A stretch of 64,000 bases of DNA. It comes from Alteromonas indica (GTDB lineage Bacteria > Pseudomonadota > Gammaproteobacteria > Enterobacterales > Alteromonadaceae). Every line of letters starts with the position of its first letter. The stretch's first letter is position 1. Below, piece after piece: positions 27,470 to 35,976 of the stretch. The DNA is taken from positions 288,361 through 352,360 of the forward strand of contig PYVY01000002.1 of NCBI GenBank assembly GCA_003056425.1, in the 5' to 3' direction. The notes beneath the pieces were generated by a model. It made no database searches. It was not told the origin of the DNA and saw only the letters and a list, made by a program, of their open reading frames with translations. A program made the position numbers and the translations under genes.

Positions 27470-27760
27470 TCAAAAGTAAGGGTAGAGTCTATAAAATCGG
27501 GGGAAGATCAGTGGGCCTTCTAATATCAGGAATAAAATTTCTTTTTCATAAACGGGGGATCGTGCTGCGATTTCGTTTGGCTTATCCATTCGAAGCCATG
27601 CATCTAACAACTCTGTTGTGACTGGGGCAAGCGTCAGGCTAACTGCTAGATACGACCCACCATCAGCCAAGGGATGCACTTGCCCGACTGCTGGTAAATC
27701 CACTGAGATAACAAAATAAATGGCAGGATCATAACGGTAAGTTTGGTCATCAACTGGCAC
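27470..27760 (-). pseudogene. AraC-family regulator, N-terminal fragment
   Basis: 96-codon remnant of the N-terminal (cupin-like) domain of an AraC-type regulator: YDPAIYFVISVDLPAVGQVH, then PNEIAARSPVYEKEILFLIL. The helix-turn-helix half is missing; the frame drifts after EGPL. Its last third is closely related in DNA and protein to the other AraC remnant at 29736-30344, so the two probably share a parent gene. Confidence 0.75.
27510..27585 (+). repeat. 76-bp diverged direct repeat, copy 1 (AraC segment)
   Basis: About 63 of 76 bases match 30100-30175 in the same orientation. Both encode (minus strand) the SPVYE-x-EIL linker of an AraC-type regulator. Confidence 0.8.
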
Positions 27761-27821
27761 ATATTTGTGATGCTATCTCGGTTGCACTAAGCGTGACGTG
27801 GCTATCAACGTTTTCTGTACG

Positions 27822-28217
27822 CTAAATTTTTGATTGATAAACAAATTCTATATTGTTTCCATCTGGGTCAAATACATAAGTAGCATAGTAATCGTCGTGA
27901 TAATGGTGTCTGATTCCTGGTGGTCCATTGTCACTCCCTCCATTTATCAAGGCGAGCTTATATAGTTCATTCACTTGTTCAGTTGAATCTGCCTTGAAAG
28001 CAATGTGTATACAGGCGGCAGGACTATCCTGATCGTGGATCCAGAAACAAGGGTAACCATTTATCCCATATCCACAGCGCATGCCACCGAATTTATTACG
28101 GTGTGATGGGATGTCGATGACAATCGACAACCCCAGAGCAGAAAGAGTGCGTGAATAAAATAGCTTTGCTAATGCCCCATCCGCTACGGGGATTTCTATA
28201 TGGTCTAATACACTCAT
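27822..28217 (-). CDS. VOC (glyoxalase-fold) family protein
   Basis: 131-residue protein of the vicinal oxygen chelate superfamily. It has the LDHIEIPVAD beta strand at the N-terminus, a metal-type His/Glu pattern (HIEI near residue 5, HIAF in the middle, FDPDGNNIEFVYQ at the end). The members include glyoxalases, dioxygenases and resistance proteins; the substrate cannot be read. ATG at 28217 is preferred over an upstream start inside the SDR gene. It follows the SDR gene by about 14 bases, so they are an operon. Confidence 0.8.
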   Translation of the reverse strand: MSVLDHIEIPVADGALAKLFYSRTLSALGLSIVIDIPSHRNKFGGMRCGYGINGYPCFWIHDQDSPAACIHIAFKADSTEQVNELYKLALINGGSDNGPPGIRHHYHDDYYATYVFDPDGNNIEFVYQSKI

Positions 28218-28230
28218 AGTGAATTCACTC

Positions 28231-28974
28231 TTAGGTTTGAGATGCGCCACCATCGGCAAATAACTCCACACCATTCACATAACTGGAGGCATCACTTGCC
28301 AGAAATGCAACAACCGATGCGATTTCTTCTGGTTCTCCAATCCTGCCAATGGGGCTCTTATTTTTCAAAAAGGCCATTCCCTCTTCTGCATGCTCACCAA
28401 AGGCTTCTCGCAGAGAATCGGTATTCGTTGGGCCTGGGCTTACAATGTTAATGCGGATCCCTTTCCCTTTTAGTTCGCTAACCCAAGAACGTAGCATATT
28501 TCTAACCGCAGCTTTAGTCCCACCGTAAATACTCATTGTTGGACCAGGATCTATCGAAGCAGATGAACCAATAATAATAGCGCTAGCTGATGAACCAAAG
28601 ACGGCTAAAGCTCCCTGCATAGTAAGCACAACTCCTTTCACATTCGTCGCAAATTGTTTGTCGATTTGCTGTTCAGTGATTTGGCCCAGAGGAGCGTGCT
28701 CTCCGCCACCTGCGTTTGCTACCAAAATGTCTAACCGGCCAAATTGATTTCGTATTTCGGAAAACAGGTCGTTTAAGCTACTTTGGCTCGTGACATCGGA
28801 TGCAATACCAACAGTATCCCCACCAATTTTATTTACTGCGATATCTAGTTCTGGCTTTCCCCTTCCTGTCAATACTACTTTTACACCTTCATCAGCCAGC
28901 TTTTTAGCAATAGCAAAACCAATCCCTTTACTTGCTCCTGTGACAAGCGCTACCTTTCCATTCAAATTCAGCAT
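28231..28974 (-). CDS. Short-chain dehydrogenase, FabG-like
   Basis: 247-residue SDR with TGASKGIGFAIAKKL at the N-terminus, NAGGGEHAP near residue 88, catalytic Ser in the IIGSSASI strand, the YGGTK pair (Tyr and Lys, about residue 150), and the C-terminal SSYVNGVELFADGG of classical SDRs. It diverges from a TetR regulator across a double operator, so the SDR-VOC pair is probably under that regulator. Confidence 0.88.
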   Translation of the reverse strand: MLNLNGKVALVTGASKGIGFAIAKKLADEGVKVVLTGRGKPELDIAVNKIGGDTVGIASDVTSQSSLNDLFSEIRNQFGRLDILVANAGGGEHAPLGQITEQQIDKQFATNVKGVVLTMQGALAVFGSSASAIIIGSSASIDPGPTMSIYGGTKAAVRNMLRSWVSELKGKGIRINIVSPGPTNTDSLREAFGEHAEEGMAFLKNKSPIGRIGEPEEIASVVAFLASDASSYVNGVELFADGGASQT

Positions 28975-28984
28975 ACAATACCTT

Positions 28985-29024
28985 CTTTAGTGACTACTAT
29001 AGCATACTATAGTGACCACTAAAG
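28985..29024. promoter_or_regulatory. Double operator between SDR and TetR genes
   Basis: Two copies of TAGTGACYACTA (28988-28999 and 29010-29021), 22 bases centre to centre, lie inside a 40-bp near-palindrome with arms CTTTAGTG and CACTAAAG. An inner pair ACTATAG/CTATAGT also occurs. The divergent genes start 11 and 39 bases away. Two sites two helical turns apart suit two TetR dimers. Confidence 0.75.
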
Positions 29025-29062
29025 ATTGATCTGTCAATAGCGTTTTTATCTAGGAGGCATAG

Positions 29063-29671
29063 TTGTTTACATCAAATATTTCATATCAAGAGCGCATTGA
29101 AAAACAAACATCCAGACGAACCTTTGATCGGAGTAAGGGTATAGCAGTGGCGAAAAGTTTGTTTCATGAGTGCGGGTTTGATGCAGTGGGTATAGCTAAG
29201 CTGACTCAGGCATTAAATATCAATCCTCCCAGTTTATATGCAGCATACGGCAGTAAGGCAAATTTATTTGAGTTTGCCATAGAGGCCTATATCGCAGAAA
29301 ATAATTTGCCTGTGAATGAAATTTTAGCGCCTGAAAGAGACACTTCGGACGCACTTAAAGAGTTAGTACATCAAGCAGCCTGTTTATACGTTCGTTCAGA
29401 AACAGAACGTGGCTGCATGGTCGCTGAGGGAATGCGTGCAGCGGATCAAAAAGCACGAATGATCTCGAACTACTACTGTAAATTATCTCGTGAGTTTATT
29501 AAGAATTTCATAGTTCAGAAACAACCAGACAAAGCTGAAGAATTGGCTGACTATATAGTCGTTTCTCTGCAAGGGCTATCGGCCGCAGCATTTGCAGGTT
29601 TACCTGCTTCTCGGGTTTTGAGCGTAGCAAACCTGACAGGAATAGGCATTTCTTCGCTCATTAGCTCCTAA
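29063..29671 (+). CDS. TetR/AcrR family transcriptional regulator
   Basis: 202-residue regulator. The N-terminal helix-turn-helix reads AKSLFHECGFDAVGIAKLTQ then INPPSLYAAYGSKANLFEFA, about residues 30-75; the C-terminal ligand domain has the NSIALLL-free, Leu-rich form of small-molecule TetR proteins. The start is TTG, supported by an AGGAGG ribosome site 6 nt upstream. It is divergent from SDR-VOC and probably represses itself and that pair through the double operator. Confidence 0.88.
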   Translation: MFTSNISYQERIEKQTSRRTFDRSKGIAVAKSLFHECGFDAVGIAKLTQALNINPPSLYAAYGSKANLFEFAIEAYIAENNLPVNEILAPERDTSDALKELVHQAACLYVRSETERGCMVAEGMRAADQKARMISNYYCKLSREFIKNFIVQKQPDKAEELADYIVVSLQGLSAAAFAGLPASRVLSVANLTGIGISSLISS

Positions 29672-29735
29672 ACTAGAGGTGATAAGGAATTGCAGACGCT
29701 GAATCTTGGGTTCACTCGTTCCTTTTTGGCACCCG

Positions 29736-30344
29736 CTATCTGAGTCTAAACCTTGCAATATCTTTAGACGGAGGCAGGCCAAAGAATCTGGCATATTCTC
29801 GACTGAATTGATTGGGGCTTTCATAACCAACGCCAAAAGCAATAGTAGTCGCATTCCCTTCTCCGGCTAACAACGAAGAGCGCGCTGTAAGCAGGCGTAT
29901 ACGCTTTTGAAACTGCAATGGGCTTAGGGCTGTAACCGACTTAAAATGTCGGTAAAATGCCGACACACTTAATGATGCCATCTCTGCAAGTTCTTCTATC
30001 GGGATAGACTTTTCGAAGTTTCCTCTCAGCCAATTAATCGCCACGCTAATACGGGCAAGTGCCGCATCCGGCGTAGCAATATCGCGCAGCATCCAACCAA
30101 GTGGCCCTTGTAATATTCGAAATAAAATTTCCCTTTCATAAACGGGGGACAGTGCCTCGATCTCATTTGGCTTATATAGCGCTGGGCAGTATTTATGGCA
30201 AGCAAAAGGTCCGGCCTTAGTCAACTGGGAAGTCCATCCCGATAACTCAAATCCTCGCGTAGATAGGCTTCTATCTGGTATCGTTTTCTTTCGAACTATT
30301 CCCAGTATATCATCGTAATACTTTTTGTGGCTATTAGAGAACAA
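29736..30344 (-). pseudogene. AraC-family regulator lacking most of its N-terminal domain
   Basis: 202 codons. Residues from about 65 on match an AraC regulator: PNEIEALSPVYEREILFRIL, GPLGWMLRDIATPDAALARI, and a full two-part helix-turn-helix (IPIEELAEMASLSVSAFYRHFK, and TTIAFGVGYESPNQFSREYA). The first ~60 residues do not look like the cupin-type domain seen in the 27470 fragment, so an internal deletion is likely. The DNA-binding half is intact and could be active. Confidence 0.7.
30100..30175 (+). repeat. 76-bp diverged direct repeat, copy 2 (AraC segment)
   Basis: Partner of 27510-27585; see that entry. Confidence 0.8.
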
Positions 30345-30670
30345 CCAACAGGCAGTAGAGCCCTTCTCACCATTTAACCATGAGTGATGCAGTTATTACC
30401 TGAGTACGGGTCTAATGAAATAGTCTCTGTCTCACAGTTACCCCAACATTCAGCGCAGAATTAATTTCTGAGCTATCATGGATTAAATTACTTGCGTCTA
30501 AAACTGCCGAAAATTTTAAATACCAATCTTAACAGCAAGTTTAAGGTTAACTTTCGTTCTTACAGCCGTTGTTTACACCCTGCAATAAATTCGATTATTA
30601 AACCTTTGTTTGGTTTTGAAAGTACAAATTCTTTTAACTATCACTCTGATAATTTATAGAGGGTTCAAGT
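30345..30670. other. Upstream region of the DUF305 gene
   Basis: About 326 AT-rich bases with no ORF. It must hold the promoter of the rightward DUF305-glutaredoxin unit, but no clear MerR-type or two-component metal box was recognised. An AGAGGG ribosome site precedes 30671. Confidence 0.5.
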
Positions 30671-31180
30671 ATGAAATATTCAAAGTTTTTTGCAATGATT
30701 GCAACATCGACAATCGCGATGTTCGGATTAATGTATTTAAATACATATGCTATGTCACATGTCTTCTTTAGTGAAACAAGAACCTATATGGCCATTTATA
30801 TGGGCGCAGTTATGGCCATTATTATGTTGGCATTTATGTTGGGTATGTATAGTAACAAAAAGTTAAATATCAGTATTTTTGTCGGCGCCTTTATCATATT
30901 CATTTTAGGCGTATTCCTGGTCCGGTCGCAAACCACCGTATCAGATACTTCTTACATGAAAGCCATGATTCCGCACCATTCAATCGCGATTCTTACCAGT
31001 GAGCGTTCGAATATTGAAGACAAACGCACCAGAGAATTAGCAAATGGCATTATCAAGGCGCAACGCAAAGAAATTAAAGAAATGAAATGGCTGATTGACG
31101 ATATCGAAAAAAATGGCAAGGCCAAAACTGCTACAGAGGCTGCAAATCGCCCCATTCCTGACTTTGAAGGCAAGCTATAA
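30671..31180 (+). CDS. DUF305 membrane protein
   Basis: 169-residue protein with three N-terminal membrane helices (about residues 8-28, 38-58, 65-85) and a C-terminal domain with the DUF305 core YMKAMIPHHSIAILTSE followed by KAQRKEIKEMKWLIDDI. The paired His residues suggest metal binding, and DUF305 proteins are often found with copper resistance genes, as here. No reaction is known. Confidence 0.88.
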   Translation: MKYSKFFAMIATSTIAMFGLMYLNTYAMSHVFFSETRTYMAIYMGAVMAIIMLAFMLGMYSNKKLNISIFVGAFIIFILGVFLVRSQTTVSDTSYMKAMIPHHSIAILTSERSNIEDKRTRELANGIIKAQRKEIKEMKWLIDDIEKNGKAKTATEAANRPIPDFEGKL

Positions 31181-31194
31181 CCGGAGCATATTTC

Positions 31195-31926
31195 ATGAGC
31201 AAGAAAGCAATCATTTATCGAATGGTTACCGATGAGCATATTTGTCCGTATGGCCTGCGCTCTGTCGACCTGTTAAAAAGAGAAGGGTACGATATTGAAG
31301 ACCATAAATTAACGTCTCGGGAAGAAACTGACCGCTTTAAAGAAAAGCATGATGTTGAAACAACCCCGCAAACCTTTATAGACAATAAGCGCGTGGGTGG
31401 CTACGACGAGCTGCGTGAGTTTTTTGATAAAGATGAAGCTGGTCAGCAGGGCACCACCTATACACCGGTTATCGCTATATTCTCGGTAGCCGCGCTATTA
31501 ACACTTGCACTTCAATGGTTTGTATCAGGTGACTTTTTCTCTATTCGAACATTGATGCTGTTTATAGCGTTTTCTATGACGCTGTTAGCGGTTCAGAAAC
31601 TTCAGGACCTATATAGCTTTACCAACTCTTTCATTACTTACGATTTGTTGGCAATGAAATGGGTTCGATACGGGTATATTTACCCGTTTGTCGAAGCTTA
31701 TGTCGGTATTGGTATGGTGGCACAATTGCCCGCGCTTATCGTTGCACCTTTCTCGTTATTTATCGGTACGGTGGGGGCGGTATCGGTGATTAAAGCCGTG
31801 TACATAGACAAGCGAGAATTGAAATGTGCCTGTGTAGGTGGCGACAGCAACGTGCCCTTAGGCTTTATCTCACTGTCAGAGAACCTGTTTATGATAGTAG
31901 GGGCGTTGATTATGTTGTTCTGGTAG
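31195..31926 (+). CDS. Glutaredoxin fused to a MauE/DoxX-like membrane domain
   Basis: 243-residue two-domain protein. Residues 1-80 are a glutaredoxin with the active site CPYG (Cys17) and TPQTFIDNKRVGGYDEL. Residues 95-243 hold four hydrophobic helices and a CACVGG motif before NVPLGFISLSEN, as in MauE-like proteins that help form disulfides. It is 14 nt after the DUF305 gene. The pairing suggests thiol handling at the membrane during copper stress; this is inferred. Confidence 0.85.
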   Translation: MSKKAIIYRMVTDEHICPYGLRSVDLLKREGYDIEDHKLTSREETDRFKEKHDVETTPQTFIDNKRVGGYDELREFFDKDEAGQQGTTYTPVIAIFSVAALLTLALQWFVSGDFFSIRTLMLFIAFSMTLLAVQKLQDLYSFTNSFITYDLLAMKWVRYGYIYPFVEAYVGIGMVAQLPALIVAPFSLFIGTVGAVSVIKAVYIDKRELKCACVGGDSNVPLGFISLSENLFMIVGALIMLFW

Positions 31927-31983
31927 AGGGTGGCATAAATTCTGCTTTTTGTAGAGAAATTGAGTGAACAAAACGGTGACATT

Positions 31984-32142
31984 ATGCAATTATATTCAAA
32001 CTTTTTTTCTACAAACTCTCTTACTACTCAGCCTAAAACTGAGCAAAATCAGACGCAAGGGGGCTGTAATAAAGCCGACAGTAAAGATGAGAATAAACAA
32101 AGCTTCAAAGATATTTTGAGTAGCCTTGAAGGCAAAAAGTAG
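31984..32142 (+). CDS. Small hypothetical protein with one Cys
   Basis: 52 residues, hydrophilic, Gln/Lys/Ser-rich, with one Cys in QGGCNKADS and a helical C-terminus (SFKDILSSLEGKK). The ATG at 31984 has a GGTGA site; a TTG at 31960 would add eight residues. It is followed at once by a strong terminator, which supports it as the last gene of the DUF305-glutaredoxin unit. Not recognised. Confidence 0.5.
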   Translation: MQLYSNFFSTNSLTTQPKTEQNQTQGGCNKADSKDENKQSFKDILSSLEGKK

Positions 32143-32161
32143 TACCTTCTTCTCATTCTAT

Positions 32162-32196
32162 AAAAAAGGCCGGCAAGTTATTGCCGGCCTTTTTTT
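32162..32196. terminator. Bidirectional intrinsic terminator
   Basis: Perfect 9-bp stem GGCCGGCAA/TTGCCGGCC (32168-32176 and 32181-32189), loop GTTA, with six A before and seven T after. It separates the rightward DUF305 unit from leftward copB. Confidence 0.95.
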
Positions 32197-32247
32197 ATTT
32201 GTTTTTTCTTTCTAAAAAACTATTAATGTATACTGTGAATAGTTAAT

Positions 32248-32994
32248 TCAAAACCAAAGTCTGGCGCCAATGACTATTCCTTTTTCTGATGTATCTTCAC
32301 CGAGTCTTTTTAATTTATCCCTTTTGTTTCCTAAAGATTCGCTCCAGTAAACTCCAATGTAAGGGGCGAATTCTCTTGCAATTTCCTGCCGATATCTTAG
32401 CCCTATTCTTATATCGCTAAAGCCACTTTCTCGATCGTATTTTTCAGAGTCGGTTATATTGGCAACTAATTCAATTCTTGGTTGTAAATAAGAGGTTTGC
32501 GATAGCAGCCACTCATATTCAGCTTCGCCCACAAATTGAATATCACCTTCTTTGTTTATCCTTAATGAATTTTCCATTTCAAACCAGTAGGGTGCCAATC
32601 CTGAAAAACTAAATACAGCGTATTCTTCTAAATTACTTTCTGAGGATAATTCTCCTTTTACACCAGCGCCAACTTGGAAAGACCAGAATGGTGAAATTAA
32701 ATATCCATACAGAAGTTCAGCCCTTTCAAGATCGGTGGGCTTACCGTCATTTTGAGTATTTTCCCCTTCGCTTTTAAATACCGCGCGATGATAGTCGCTT
32801 CCATACCACGCCTGCATATCCCACACTGCCCGGTTTTCCTGGGCGTTAGTGCGCGTTAATTCCAGCCGGTCAAAAAACACCTGTCCGGTGATAATTTCAG
32901 GCACAGGAGAAGGCCATTCGGGTTTAACCTGAGCTTGTGTACTGAAGCAACTTAGTGTGCCCACAAGCAAAATACTTTTTTTGATACTATTCAT
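32248..32994 (-). CDS. copB: Copper resistance protein B
   Basis: Outer membrane beta-barrel of the CopAB/PcoAB system. The ATG at 32994 (GGAG ribosome site) gives 248 residues with a signal peptide (SILLVGTLSCFSTQAQ). Conserved parts: VFFDRLELTRT, DMQAWYGSDYHR near residue 60, LLYGYLISPFWSFQVG, FSDIRIGLRYRQEIAREFAP and YIGVYWSESLG toward the C-terminal strand ending in WF. The Met/His-rich N-terminal extension seen in some CopB proteins is absent. Third gene of copL-copA-copB. Confidence 0.92.
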   Translation of the reverse strand: MNSIKKSILLVGTLSCFSTQAQVKPEWPSPVPEIITGQVFFDRLELTRTNAQENRAVWDMQAWYGSDYHRAVFKSEGENTQNDGKPTDLERAELLYGYLISPFWSFQVGAGVKGELSSESNLEEYAVFSFSGLAPYWFEMENSLRINKEGDIQFVGEAEYEWLLSQTSYLQPRIELVANITDSEKYDRESGFSDIRIGLRYRQEIAREFAPYIGVYWSESLGNKRDKLKRLGEDTSEKGIVIGARLWF

Positions 32995-33004
32995 AATTTG
33001 CTCC

Positions 33005-34807
33005 TTACGACACATTGACCACACGAAACATACCGGCTTCCATGTGATAAAGTAGGTGACAGTGAAATGCCCAGTTGCCAGGCGCATCAGCGGTAATCAG
33101 TAGCGATACTTTTTCACTTGGTTTCAAATTAATAGTGTGCTTACGTGGACGAGGATAATTGCCGTTTTCAAGCTCCATCCACATTCCGTGTAAATGAATC
33201 GGATGGTCCATCATAGTGTCGTTCACCATGACAAGTCGTAAACGCTCTCCAAATTTGAAGTTAACGGGCCCATCGACTTCATTGTATTTCACTCCGTCAA
33301 ACGACCACATGTAACGTTCCATATTGCCAGTTAAATGCAGTTCAATTTGTCGGGAAGGTTCTCGTTCATCTGGCCAGGGATGCGCCCCTTCTAAATCGGC
33401 ATAGACAAGAACGCGCCGGGGAGCATCTTCAAGACCTATACCTGGTTCATCAAGTCTGGACTGAGGATTTTGAGCAATCATTGCCGCCCCGGCTCCATGG
33501 TGGTCATCATCATGTTCAATCGTGATGTTTTCTACAGGCAAGGCACCGCTTTCTGCGTTTGCGTGGGAATGCGCGGAAGTTTTACTTTGATGACCTGAGC
33601 CTGACATTTTATCCATGTTCTGCATGCTGCCCTGTGTGTCAGAGCCCATGTTCATACCACTTGAATTGTCATTCATCTTCATGCTACCCATACCCATTGC
33701 AGCCATACCGCGTTCGGTCATTTCGCGACGAGCAGGAATAGGGGCTGACATTCCAAGTTGCGGGGTAAGGGTACCGCGGGCAAAACCACTTCTATCAAAA
33801 CTTTCAGCAAAAAAAGTAAAGGGTTTGGCAGATTTAGGCTCAACAATAACATCGTAAACTTCTGCTACACCGATGCGAAACTCGTCAATTTTAACGGGCT
33901 TTACAGGCTGCCCATCGGCAGCAACTACGGTCATTTCTAATCCAGGAATTCGGAAGTCGAAAAAGGTCATGGCAGATCCATTGATAATACGCAGCCTGAC
34001 TTTTTCACCCGGCGAGAATAGCGCCTGCCAGTTATCATCCGGCGTCCGACCATTCATAAGGTAGGTATAGGTACTGCCGGTTACATCAGCAATATCTCTG
34101 GGGCTCATGCGCATGTCCCCCCACATTTCACGTTGTTTCCAGGTTTTTGCCAGCCCCTGTTCACTTACGTCATCGAGCGTGTCGAATATTGTGCGCTTTT
34201 GATAGTTGTAATAACCCTCGGCCACTTTCAGTTTTCTTAAAACATCGTGTGGATCTTCAAACGTCCAGTCACTAAGCACAATAGTATGTTCGCGGTCTGC
34301 GCCTATATCCCCATCTTTAGGTTCAATAATCAAAGGACCTAAGTGCCCGCGCTGCTCCTGTAATCCTGAATGACTGTGATACCAGTAGGTGCCATATTGC
34401 TCTACATCAAATGCATATTTGAATGTTTCGCCGGGCTTGATACCGGCAAACGAAACCCCCGGCACCCCATCCATATTTTCGGGAAGCAAAATGCCGTGCC
34501 AGTGAATCGAGGTATCTTCGTTTAATTGATTGGATACGTGCAAGTTTGCACGCTGTCCTTCGCGTAGCCTTATTAGTGGGCCTGGCATTTGTCCGTTGAT
34601 AGCAATTGCATTACCGGACTTGTGGCCAATAGGCATGCGGGCGTTAGCAATGTCTAAATGTATGACGTCGCTGGTAAGCACCTGATCTTTAAAATTGCGG
34701 CCCTGAGGTGTTGCCCAAACTGGCGCTACACGAGAAAGCGCAGCGGCAGCACCCACCCCTAACGCACCTAATACAAACTTTCTTCTACCTTGAGCAATAT
34801 CCTGCAT
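33005..34807 (-). CDS. copA: Copper resistance multicopper oxidase CopA
   Basis: Periplasmic multicopper oxidase that oxidises and binds copper. ATG 34807 gives 600 residues with a GGAGGA ribosome site and a Tat signal (GRRKFVLGALGVGAAAALS). Copper ligands: HWHG, HSHSG, the C-terminal HPIHLHGM, and HCHLLYHMEAGM. A Met-rich insert (MAAMGMGSMKMN onwards, about residues 370-415) is the CopA copper-sequestering region. Eleven bases separate it from copB. This is PcoA/CopA, not the P-type ATPase of the same name. Confidence 0.95.
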   Translation of the reverse strand: MQDIAQGRRKFVLGALGVGAAAALSRVAPVWATPQGRNFKDQVLTSDVIHLDIANARMPIGHKSGNAIAINGQMPGPLIRLREGQRANLHVSNQLNEDTSIHWHGILLPENMDGVPGVSFAGIKPGETFKYAFDVEQYGTYWYHSHSGLQEQRGHLGPLIIEPKDGDIGADREHTIVLSDWTFEDPHDVLRKLKVAEGYYNYQKRTIFDTLDDVSEQGLAKTWKQREMWGDMRMSPRDIADVTGSTYTYLMNGRTPDDNWQALFSPGEKVRLRIINGSAMTFFDFRIPGLEMTVVAADGQPVKPVKIDEFRIGVAEVYDVIVEPKSAKPFTFFAESFDRSGFARGTLTPQLGMSAPIPARREMTERGMAAMGMGSMKMNDNSSGMNMGSDTQGSMQNMDKMSGSGHQSKTSAHSHANAESGALPVENITIEHDDDHHGAGAAMIAQNPQSRLDEPGIGLEDAPRRVLVYADLEGAHPWPDEREPSRQIELHLTGNMERYMWSFDGVKYNEVDGPVNFKFGERLRLVMVNDTMMDHPIHLHGMWMELENGNYPRPRKHTINLKPSEKVSLLITADAPGNWAFHCHLLYHMEAGMFRVVNVS

Positions 34808-34930
34808 AGCAAGGTTCCTCCAAAACTCATATGCCATTTCACCGATATACAGGGGGCTGATAAGAATAAGCAGCACCACCTCTCAATGAAATATGGCTAT
34901 ATTTAAATAAAATCTTTTAACGTATTTATA

Positions 34931-35332
34931 TTAGCTGTGTAGAGGGGCAATCGGAGGTCTGAATAAAGGCGCAATGAAACGTTTTGCAACGCGATGTTCT
35001 GTGAATACGCTGAGCTCGTTAAATGCCTGAGCGGTAAGCGTTTGATATGAGGAAACCATAGCAAACACGGCATGACACGATACTGCTTTGCATTTGCATA
35101 TCTTTTCGCAGCAATCTGGATGAGATGTGTTTTTGGTCGTATCGGCTAAGCTTGTAGCTTGAGAGCTCTTTAAGAAAGAAGGGGTCTCGGACTGTAGTAA
35201 ACGATATTCTGAAAGTTGGGTAACCGGGTCTTTGGGTGATGCAACGGTATCGGATGAACACGCAGCCGCACTTCCTGCAAATAAAAGCAGTAGCGCAAAA
35301 GCGATGAAAACTTTACCGAAGATACTTTTCAT
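34931..35332 (-). CDS. copL: CopL-family metal-binding regulatory protein
   Basis: 133-residue secreted protein with a signal peptide (VFIAFALLLLFAGSAAA), a Cys cluster HPDCCEKICKCKAVSC in the middle, and the C-terminal RPPIAP tail. This layout (signal, CC-x3-C-x-C, RPPI end) and its position ahead of copA match CopL of Xanthomonas, needed there for copper induction of copAB. About 120 bases separate it from copA. Two more proteins of the same layout occur at 35508 and 50182. Confidence 0.75.
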   Translation of the reverse strand: MKSIFGKVFIAFALLLLFAGSAAACSSDTVASPKDPVTQLSEYRLLQSETPSFLKSSQATSLADTTKNTSHPDCCEKICKCKAVSCHAVFAMVSSYQTLTAQAFNELSVFTEHRVAKRFIAPLFRPPIAPLHS

Positions 35333-35507
35333 AGCACGTTTATAGACCTTTTATCGCCTTTAGGCGACTTAACCAGCAATTCAAAACAAAAATCTTGTCT
35401 AGCCTTACCTAATACCAATGTTTTTCAACTTTAGATTACTTTTTAATGATTTTCTTTTACAGCAGCACACAAATTTGTATATCATAAAGGCGTATCAAGA
35501 GGGTATT

Positions 35508-35864
35508 ATGAAAAAACGTTGGTCTCAAATTGTGTGTCTGATCATGCTGACTGCCTTAACATGGCAAACGTCGGCTATGGATACTATGGTTTGTGAAATG
35601 CCCAGCGATACGCATAGTGAGCATATGCTAATGGTCGGTACTCAAAGCGTTGCTATGGACATGGGCGCTGACACAGTTGATCACTCGCAGTGTTGCCAAA
35701 TGACCTGCGCTTGCCCGGCAAATGCCTGCTCTGCTTATACTCCACTTAGCTCTGATAATGCATTAGCGCTGTCTTTTCATAGTGATAATGCCATTAAGCA
35801 CGCAGGTTTGCGCGCTCCTATCCAAATCTCCAGTTCGTTGTATCGTCCTCCTATACCAGCCTAG
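35508..35864 (+). CDS. CopL-like small Cys/Met-rich secreted protein
   Basis: 118 residues starting at ATG 35508 with a GAGGG site. Signal peptide (QIVCLIMLTALTWQTSAM), a Met/His-rich stretch, the Cys cluster HSQCCQMTCACPANAC, and the tail SSSLYRPPIPA. Same plan as the divergent CopL, so probably a copper-binding sensor or buffer that leads the rightward cus-cop unit. Function inferred from layout and place. Confidence 0.65.
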   Translation: MKKRWSQIVCLIMLTALTWQTSAMDTMVCEMPSDTHSEHMLMVGTQSVAMDMGADTVDHSQCCQMTCACPANACSAYTPLSSDNALALSFHSDNAIKHAGLRAPIQISSSLYRPPIPA

Positions 35865-35976
35865 CCCCAGGATAAGTGTGTCTGCTGTATGGCACATTAC
35901 CGTTGGGTTTTACTATTTTTATGTGAAGTGAATTGTTCACTTTAAGCACTAAATTTGGCTGTAATCAGAGGCACGC

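Noticed and set aside
35354..35367. TCGCC-TTTA-GGCGA hairpin between the divergent copL genes
   Set aside because: Too short to call a terminator or a copper operator; position alone is not enough.
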